DNA of 64,000 nucleotides from Flavobacterium crocinum. Lineage in GTDB: Bacteria > Bacteroidota > Bacteroidia > Flavobacteriales > Flavobacteriaceae. Below are positions 58,701-64,000 of the stretch, in pieces; positions within the stretch are counted from its first letter, which is position 1; each line of letters begins with the position of its first letter. Both the position numbers and the translations under genes were made by a program. Below the pieces are notes generated by a model. That model did no database searches. It was given only the letters and a program-made list of their open reading frames with translations, and was not told where the DNA came from. The stretch is from positions 1,922,001 to 1,986,000 of the forward strand of contig NZ_CP029255.1 in the NCBI RefSeq assembly GCF_003122385.1. Direction: 5' to 3'.

Positions 58701-61307
58701 TTGGCAGCTAAAGAAAAAGTGGTGAAGGAAACACCTTTAATGAAACAGTACAACGAAATCAAGGCTAAATATCCTGATGCATGTCTGCTTTTCAGAGTAG
58801 GAGATTTTTATGAAACCTTTGGAGAAGACGCCATTAGAGCTTCTAAAATTTTAGGGATAACATTAACTAAAAGAGGTGCGGGATCTGATACCGAAACTGC
58901 ATTGGCAGGGTTTCCGCATCATTCTGTAAATACTTATCTGCCAAAATTGGTTAAAGCCGGTCTTCGTGTTGCAATTTGTGACCAGCTTGAAGATCCGAAA
59001 ATGACCAAAACGATTGTAAAAAGAGGTGTTACAGAGCTTGTGACACCCGGGGTTTCCTTAAATGATGAGGTTTTGCAATCGAAATCAAATAACTTTTTGG
59101 CATCAGTATGTTTTACCAATAAAAATATTGGAATTTCTTTTTTAGATGTTTCGACAGGAGAGTTTTTGACAGCTCAGGGAAATGCTGAATATATTGATAA
59201 ATTGTTGCAGAACTTTAATCCAAGTGAGGTTCTGGTTCCAAAGCACAATAAAAATGATTTTAAAAATGCTTTTGGAGAAGATTTTCATAGTTTTTATCTG
59301 GAAGATTGGATTTATAAGGAAGATTACGCTTTAGAAACGCTGACAAAACATTTCCAAACCAATTCTTTAAAAGGATTTGGTGTTGAAGAATTAAAAGAAG
59401 GAATTATTGCTTCTGGAGCGATTTTGTATTACTTATCAGAGACACAGCATAATCGTGTTCAGCATATTACAGCAATTCAGCGTATTGCTGAAGATGCTTA
59501 TGTCTGGATGGATCGTTTTACAATTCGAAATCTGGAATTGTATCACAGTTATAATCCAAATGCGGTTACACTTTTGGATGTTATCGATAAAACACTTTCT
59601 CCAATGGGAGGACGTTTGCTGAAACGCTGGCTGGCATTACCTTTAAAGGATGCGAATAAAGTAAAAAGCAGACATGAAGTGGTTGCTTATTTAAAGTCAA
59701 ATCCTGAAATTCTGCATAATATTCAATATCAAATTAAGCAAATTTCAGATTTAGAGCGTTTGATTTCTAAAATCGCAGCAGGAAAAGTATCGCCTCGTGA
59801 AGTGGTTTATTTGAAAGAATCGTTGGATGCCATTATTCCGATAAGAATCATTGCACTGGAAAGTCCGCAGGAAGCAGTAAAAGTAATTGGAGATAGTTTG
59901 CATGCTTGTGATTTGCTTCGTGAAAAAATAAAAAATACTTTAAATCAAGATGCGCCCGTTGCCATTTCTAAAGGAAATGCAATTGCTAAGGGGGTTAATG
60001 AAGAGCTAGATGAATTACGTGCTATTTCAACTTCTGGAAAAGAATTTTTAGAAGGAATTGAGAAAAGAGAATCTGAAAGGACTGGGATCTCTTCTTTGAA
60101 GATTTCGTTTAATAATGTTTTTGGATATTATATCGAAGTCCGAAATACACATAAAGATAAAGTTCCTGAAGAATGGATTCGTAAGCAGACTTTGGTAAAT
60201 GCGGAACGTTATATCACGGAAGAATTAAAAGAATACGAAACCAAAATTTTAGGTGCTGAGGAAAAGATTTATAAAATCGAAAGTGAACTTTTTGAGCAGT
60301 TAGTGGCTTGGATTTCTACTTATATCAAACCGGTTCAAATGAATGCTTATTTGGTGGCGCAGTTGGATTGTTTGTGTTCGTTTACACAAATGGCGGTTGA
60401 AAACCAATATGTGTGTCCTGAAATTGATGATACGTTTGAATTAGATATAAAAAATGGAAGACATCCCGTAATTGAAAAACAATTGCCGGTTGGTACGCCA
60501 TATATTGCCAATGATGTTTTTTTAGACCGAGAAACACAACAGATTATTATGATTACCGGTCCTAACATGTCGGGTAAGTCGGCAATTTTAAGACAGACAG
60601 CTTTAATTGTGCTTTTGGCTCAAATGGGAAGTTTTGTTCCTGCTGATAGTGTTAGAATGGGAATTGTAGACAAGATCTTTACCAGAGTAGGTGCTTCAGA
60701 TAATATTTCGATGGGTGAATCTACTTTTATGGTAGAAATGAATGAAACAGCTTCGATTCTGAATAATATTTCAGACAGGAGTTTGGTGTTATTAGATGAA
60801 ATTGGAAGAGGAACCAGTACATACGACGGAATTTCGATTGCATGGGCCATTGCTGAATTCATACACGAGCATCCGGGAAGAGCAAAAACACTTTTTGCAA
60901 CGCATTATCATGAACTGAATGAAATGACAGAATCGATGCCAAGAATTCAGAATTTTAATGTAGCGGTAAAAGAATTAAAAGACACAGTTCTTTTTGTTAG
61001 AAAATTGGTAAAGGGAGGAAGTGCTCATAGTTTTGGAATTCATGTCGCAAAAATGGCCGGAATGCCTCAATTGGTAATTTCAAAAGCGCAGAAACTTTTA
61101 AAGAAACTGGAGAAAAATCATTCCAGTGATGCTTTAAACGGAATAAAAGCTGTGAATGATGAAATGCAGATGAGTTTTTTCAACCTGGATGATCCTTTGT
61201 TGGAAGAAATAAAAGAAGAGATTTTGAATCTCGATATTAATGCAATTACACCAGTAGAAGCTTTGATGAAACTCAATGAAATCAAAAGAATGTTGGTTAA
61301 AAAATAA
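58701..61307 (+). CDS. mutS: DNA mismatch repair protein MutS
   Basis: MutS recognises mismatches and starts repair with MutL. The mismatch-binding domain carries the F-x-E signature as FYETFGEDA near the N-terminus, followed by connector, lever and clamp domains and the ATPase with P-loop GPNMSGKS, the [16 protein letters not shown]alker B region and [11 protein letters not shown] chose the TTG at 58701 (giving [18 protein letters not shown], 868 residues), the usual N-terminus in the genus as I recall it; an ATG at 58644 would add 19 residues that include hydrophobic, unconserved sequence. Confidence 0.95.
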   Translation: MAAKEKVVKETPLMKQYNEIKAKYPDACLLFRVGDFYETFGEDAIRASKILGITLTKRGAGSDTETALAGFPHHSVNTYLPKLVKAGLRVAICDQLEDPKMTKTIVKRGVTELVTPGVSLNDEVLQSKSNNFLASVCFTNKNIGISFLDVSTGEFLTAQGNAEYIDKLLQNFNPSEVLVPKHNKNDFKNAFGEDFHSFYLEDWIYKEDYALETLTKHFQTNSLKGFGVEELKEGIIASGAILYYLSETQHNRVQHITAIQRIAEDAYVWMDRFTIRNLELYHSYNPNAVTLLDVIDKTLSPMGGRLLKRWLALPLKDANKVKSRHEVVAYLKSNPEILHNIQYQIKQISDLERLISKIAAGKVSPREVVYLKESLDAIIPIRIIALESPQEAVKVIGDSLHACDLLREKIKNTLNQDAPVAISKGNAIAKGVNEELDELRAISTSGKEFLEGIEKRESERTGISSLKISFNNVFGYYIEVRNTHKDKVPEEWIRKQTLVNAERYITEELKEYETKILGAEEKIYKIESELFEQLVAWISTYIKPVQMNAYLVAQLDCLCSFTQMAVENQYVCPEIDDTFELDIKNGRHPVIEKQLPVGTPYIANDVFLDRETQQIIMITGPNMSGKSAILRQTALIVLLAQMGSFVPADSVRMGIVDKIFTRVGASDNISMGESTFMVEMNETASILNNISDRSLVLLDEIGRGTSTYDGISIAWAIAEFIHEHPGRAKTLFATHYHELNEMTESMPRIQNFNVAVKELKDTVLFVRKLVKGGSAHSFGIHVAKMAGMPQLVISKAQKLLKKLEKNHSSDALNGIKAVNDEMQMSFFNLDDPLLEEIKEEILNLDINAITPVEALMKLNEIKRMLVKK

Positions 61308-61385
61308 ATTTCAGAAAAATTTCAATTTTAAAGTTTAGGTTATCAGAATGTTATAAAATAAGTGGATTTTTTTTTAAAGAAACGC

Positions 61386-61415
61386 TTGTTTAATTGAATA
61401 AATGTCCTAAATTTG
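61386..61415 (+). promoter_or_regulatory. Promoter of the tRNA pair
   Basis: TTG (61386-61388) and TAAATTTG (61408-61415) are 19 bases apart, 55 bases before tRNA-Gly. A near-perfect housekeeping promoter. Confidence 0.75.
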
Positions 61416-61469
61416 CACTCGCAATACGGAACAAATTAAGTGTTGCGGTTCTTAAATAAAATTTGAAAT

Positions 61470-61542
61470 GCGAAAATAGCTCAGTTGGTAGAGCGCGACC
61501 TTGCCAAGGTCGAGGTCGCGGGTTCGAGCCCCGTTTTTCGCT
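61470..61542 (+). tRNA. tRNA-Gly (anticodon GCC)
   Basis: A 73-base cloverleaf: acceptor GCGAAAA pairs with TTTTCGC, D-arm GCTC-AGTTGGTA-GAGC, anticodon stem CGACC/GGTCG with loop TTGCCAA, T-arm GCGGG-TTCGAGC-CCCGT (G-T pair). CCA is not encoded. Cotranscribed with tRNA-Leu. Confidence 0.97.
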
Positions 61543-61554
61543 CAATAAAGCATC

Positions 61555-61640
61555 GCTCGGATGGTGAAATTGGTAGACACGCTGGACTTAAAATCCAGTG
61601 AACAGCAATGTTCGTGCGGGTTCAAGTCCCGCTCTGAGTA
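61555..61640 (+). tRNA. tRNA-Leu (anticodon TAA)
   Basis: An 86-base class II tRNA: acceptor GCTCGGA pairs with TCTGAGT (wobbles), anticodon stem CTGGA/TCCAG with loop CTTAAAA, long variable arm (TGAACAGCAATGTTCGT), T-arm GCGGG-TTCAAGT-CCCGC. Located 12 bases after tRNA-Gly. Confidence 0.96.
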
Positions 61641-61642
61641 CT

Positions 61643-61674
61643 AAAGCCTCTTCTTTTGAAGGGGCTTTTTTTAT
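61643..61674 (+). terminator. Intrinsic terminator of the tRNA transcript
   Basis: AAAGCCTCTTC-TTTT-GAAGGGGCTTT (one mismatch) followed by a T run, immediately after tRNA-Leu. Confidence 0.9.
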
Positions 61675-61717
61675 TTGCGGACTTGCAAATAATAAATTTA
61701 CGCAGTAAATTTATTGG

Positions 61718-61923
61718 AATCTCAGAATCTCAGAATCAGAATCTCAGAATCTCAGAATCTCAGAATCTCAGAATCTCAGAATCTCAGAATCTCAGAATCT
61801 CAGAATCTCAGAATCTCAGAATCTCAGAATCTCAGAATCTCAGAATCTCAGAATCTCAGAATCTCAGAATCTCAGAATCTCAGAATCTCAGAATCTCAGA
61901 ATCTCAGAATCTCAGAATCTCAA
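61718..61923. repeat. Tandem array of 24 copies of an 8-bp unit (AATCTCAG)
   Basis: Two perfect copies (61718-61733), one 6-base variant AATCAG (61734-61739), then 22 perfect copies (61740-61915) and a degenerate last one. The array ends about 36 bases before the DUF1508 start. Two open frames pass through it only because the unit lacks a stop; they are not genes. Confidence 0.97.
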
Positions 61924-61958
61924 AAAAAAATCAACAATCTAAAATCTAAAATTTATAA

Positions 61959-62342
61959 ATGGGTGCTTTTGTAATTAGCAGGCGATTTAATGATGAATAT
62001 AAGTTTACTTTTACTTCTCGAAAGGGAAAGGTGATATTTACTAGTTTGAGTTATGAGTTGAGGTTTGAGTGTGAAGAGGATATTGAGAAATTTAAAGCGA
62101 ATATTGAGCTTGCGAAATTTTTGAAGTTTAAGGGTTCCGGAGGGAAGTATTTTTTTAAATTGATGCTTGGTGATGTTCACTTTGCTACAAGTCGAAAATA
62201 TAGTACAGAATTGCTTTTGCAAAAAGGAATAAAAGAAATTGTTACTTATTCTTCGCGATCAGAGATTTTGGATTTTTCTTCGAGTGAATCGATTTTTGGT
62301 GATGATGAGGTTGAGGAGGAAATGGAGGAAGTAGCAGAATAA
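61959..62342 (+). CDS. DUF1508-type tandem-domain protein
   Basis: A 127-residue cytoplasmic protein with two similar halves, each with the pattern FVISRRFNDEYKFTFTSRKGKVIFTS and KFKGSGGKYFFKLMLGDVHFATSRKYST (DUF1508/YegP-like units), and an acidic C-terminal tail (EVEEEMEEVAE). Function unknown for the family. It is preceded by an 8-bp tandem array and an intrinsic terminator belonging to tRNA-Leu, so its promoter must lie in or beside the array. Confidence 0.85.
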   Translation: MGAFVISRRFNDEYKFTFTSRKGKVIFTSLSYELRFECEEDIEKFKANIELAKFLKFKGSGGKYFFKLMLGDVHFATSRKYSTELLLQKGIKEIVTYSSRSEILDFSSSESIFGDDEVEEEMEEVAE

Positions 62343-62377
62343 AAAAAAAGCGTTCGTAATTACGGACGCTTTTTTTT
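62342..62377 (+). terminator. Intrinsic terminator of the DUF1508 gene
   Basis: AAAAAAAGCGTTCGTAATTACGGACGC with one mismatch in an AAGCGTCCGTAA-type stem, followed by T8. Works in the plus direction. Confidence 0.92.
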
Positions 62378-62411
62378 GTTGTTTGTGATTAATGGAAAAA
62401 TTAATCATAAA

Positions 62412-62438
62412 AAAAAACCATCTTCTAGAGATGGTTTT
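62412..62438 (-). terminator. Intrinsic terminator of the Ala-rich lipoprotein gene
   Basis: AAAACCATCT-TCTAG-AGATGGTTTT is a 10-bp palindrome; on the minus strand it is followed by a long T run. Confidence 0.92.
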
Positions 62439-62463
62439 AAAATCGTTAGAAACTAAGTTCTAA

Positions 62464-62679
62464 TTATTTTTTTACTTCTTCTACTTTAGCAGCAGCAGAA
62501 TCAACTTTAGCAGCAGCAGAATCAACAGTTGCAGCAGCAGAATCAACAACAGCAGCAGCTGAATCAACAGCAACAGCAGCAGAATCTACAGCAGGAGCTT
62601 CAGCAGCAGCGTCAGCTTTTTTACAAGATACAACAGTTAAAACAGCAACAACAGCTAAACTTAAAAATACTTTTTTCAT
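62464..62679 (-). CDS. Small Ala-rich repeat lipoprotein
   Basis: A 71-residue lipoprotein precursor. A signal peptide with lipobox (LTVVSC, Cys19) is followed by about five copies of a seven-residue unit VDSAAAx and a Lys/Glu tail (KVEEVKK). The sequence would form an extended or helical stalk. No family with known function. Its transcript has its own -7-like element and terminator. Confidence 0.85.
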   Translation of the reverse strand: MKKVFLSLAVVAVLTVVSCKKADAAAEAPAVDSAAVAVDSAAAVVDSAAATVDSAAAKVDSAAAKVEEVKK

Positions 62680-63015
62680 CTTACTTTATTATAAAAGGTT
62701 AATTATTAATTCGTGGCAAAGATATAAATTTTTTAATACGTAAAATATTTTTTCACTTTTTTTTTAAAATATTTTCCTTACTCACGATTATCTTATTTAT
62801 CAAATAATATGCCAAAATAACAAAAATATTTTATATTATCGTATGTTTTGCTTAATTTATTTTTTGTTGAAAATTCTATTGGTGTTTTGGCTCTTTTGAT
62901 TGAATTTTTTATGCTTTATTTTGTTTTTTGAGCGTTTTTATGAGTAATCATATTCGTGGAGAAAAAGTTTTAGTCAGTTTAATTTTCATAAAAACGTCTT
63001 CATTTGTTTTAAGAA
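62680..63015. other. 336-base A/T-rich spacer
   Basis: Apart from the promoter element of the Ala-rich lipoprotein gene near its left end, I see only A/T-rich sequence with short poly-T and poly-A runs and no supported gene. Confidence 0.6.
62717..62724 (-). promoter_or_regulatory. Candidate -7 element of the Ala-rich lipoprotein gene
   Basis: On the minus strand TATCTTTG matches TAnnTTTG, 37 bases before the ATG at 62679. No clear TTG at the usual upstream distance. Confidence 0.45.
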
Positions 63016-64000
63016 TTAGGCTTTGAGGGGTGCGAAAACGGTTTTTACTATAGTTTCGGTTGCTCCTTTATTGTTTTGAATGAATGACTTACAAATTTTG
63101 CTTTTCTGTTCGTAGAAAGAATGATCGGAGAGTAGTTGGTTGAAAATGGTTTTTAATTCGTCTGAATTAGAGATGACAGAACACCCTTGTAATTCTACAA
63201 GAGAAACAGCTTCGGCGAAATTGGAATAATTTGGGCCAATTACAATTGGGATTCCAAATGTAGCCGGTTCTAAAATATTGTGTATCCCCGGGTTTCCAAA
63301 TCCACCTCCAACATAAGCGATAGTTCCGTAACTGTAGATTTTAGTTAAGATTCCAACAGTGTCAATAATAAAGACATTGTAAGTTGACAAGTCTTTGTTT
63401 TCTTTTTCCGAAAATAAAACAGTTGCTTTTGTAATTTGCGATTTAAGGTTCGCAATTTGATCTGCTTTGATATTGTGAGGGGCAATGATAAATTTTACAT
63501 TTTCAGGTGCCTGATTGATATATTCTGCAATTAAAACTTCATCTTTTGGCCAGGAGCTTCCAATTACAATTGTTTGCTGATTATTTTTAAAGTTTTCAAT
63601 ATAATCAAGTGAATTGTCTCTCTCTAAAATTGCAGCAACTCTGTCGAAACGCGTATCCCCGGAAACAATTACATTATTAAAACCAATGGCGCTAATTTTT
63701 TGTTTTGAGCTTTCATTTTGAACAAAGAAGTATGTGAAAGCCTTCAAAGCATTTCTGTAAAAGCCTCCGTACCATTTAAAAAACATTTGGCTGTCTCTGA
63801 AAATACCGGAAATCAAATAAGTTGGGGTTTTGCTTTTTTCTAATTCCTTTAAATAGTTTAACCAAAATTCATATTTAATAAAAAAAGCCAATTCCGGATG
63901 AACTAATTTTAAAAATCGTTTAGCATTGTTTTTAGTGTCTAAAGGAAGATAAATCGTAACATCGGCAACTGTGTTATTTTTACGCACTTCGTATCCGGAA
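63016..64000 (-). CDS. waaA: Kdo transferase WaaA-like, N-terminus outside window
   Basis: A 3-deoxy-D-manno-octulosonic acid transferase (GT30) adding Kdo to lipid A precursor. The frame continues to base 64000 and beyond, so the true start is outside; the GTG at 63987 is internal (PSGYEVRKN-type region). Visible features are YFFVQNESSKQKI (acceptor-binding part), VIGSSWPKDE, VGGGFGNPGIHNILEPATFGIPIVIGP (donor-binding C-terminal domain). Only about 328 residues are present. It stands alone, after a 336-base spacer. Confidence 0.93.
   Translation of the reverse strand, partial: SGYEVRKNNTVADVTIYLPLDTKNNAKRFLKLVHPELAFFIKYEFWLNYLKELEKSKTPTYLISGIFRDSQMFFKWYGGFYRNALKAFTYFFVQNESSKQKISAIGFNNVIVSGDTRFDRVAAILERDNSLDYIENFKNNQQTIVIGSSWPKDEVLIAEYINQAPENVKFIIAPHNIKADQIANLKSQITKATVLFSEKENKDLSTYNVFIIDTVGILTKIYSYGTIAYVGGGFGNPGIHNILEPATFGIPIVIGPNYSNFAEAVSLVELQGCSVISNSDELKTIFNQLLSDHSFYEQKSKICKSFIQNNKGATETIVKTVFAPLKA

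Noticed and set aside
61718..61923. Possible CRISPR-like array
   Set aside because: Units are 8 bp without spacers; no cas genes in the window.
61656..61974. Two overlapping open frames with NLRISESQ-type repeat peptides
   Set aside because: They exist only because the 8-bp unit has no stop codon in any frame; all frames give the same repeat peptide, and there is no conserved domain or ribosome site.

Overview
The window is 64 kb of a low-GC Bacteroidota chromosome, most likely a Flavobacterium. Signs of this are type IX secretion features (a PorP/SprF-like protein and a type B sorting domain), families largely confined to the phylum (DUF6089, DUF4270, DUF4907, PorP/SprF), a folK-deoxynucleoside kinase fusion, promoters of the TTG-N19/21-TAnnTTTG type, and palindromic intergenic repeats of the flavobacterial kind. 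The species call is inference from memory of families and gene order. No search was run.

Layout. 1-5228: a MacB-type efflux locus (permease cut by the window edge, adaptor, TolC, second adaptor). 5262-9960: tsaB, an MscS channel, an LEA-like protein, an Nfu-type Fe-S scaffold, a PorP/SprF-like protein and a gamma carbonic anhydrase. 10047-14179 (minus): outer membrane protein, Kelch lipoprotein, DUF4907 lipoprotein, LytS-type kinase and LytTR regulator, apparently one sensing operon. 14412-16975: DUF4270 lipoprotein and an outer membrane protein. 16979-25404 (minus): the conserved envelope cluster murI, two Skp/OmpH chaperones, bamA, uppS, DUF6089, nadK and a CBS/ACT protein, followed by divergent pdxJ. 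26253-31458: hydrolase, small membrane protein, tig, clpP, clpX. 31560-37284: L,D-transpeptidase, a GlxA-type regulator facing an alternating VOC/SRPBCC cassette, and serB. 37561-47714: small membrane proteins, GH3-like, DUF2797, GT9, AsmA, alpha/beta hydrolase, sppA. 52916-64000: folK-dNK, YjbR, a large LRR/lectin/T9SS protein, a SpoU methyltransferase, DUF1573, mutS, tRNA-Gly, tRNA-Leu, an 8-bp tandem array, DUF1508, an Ala-rich lipoprotein and waaA (cut by the window edge).

The most interesting region is 47795-52853. A 56-residue peptide with one Trp and a Pro-rich tail (48372-48542) lies divergent to an HTH regulator and is separated by an intrinsic terminator from a three-gene operon. 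That operon encodes a secreted carboxypeptidase-regulatory-like protein, a 623-residue fusion of a class I isoprenoid-synthase-like domain with a QW-motif cyclase-like domain, and an M50 membrane protease with a PqqD-like N-terminus. I read it as a candidate peptide-modification locus, possibly isoprenylating a peptide in the manner of ComQ/ComX, but with a different architecture. The family assignments come from visible motifs; the system-level function is inference.

Many intergenic regions carry dispersed palindromic repeats, intrinsic terminators and short tandem arrays, listed separately.
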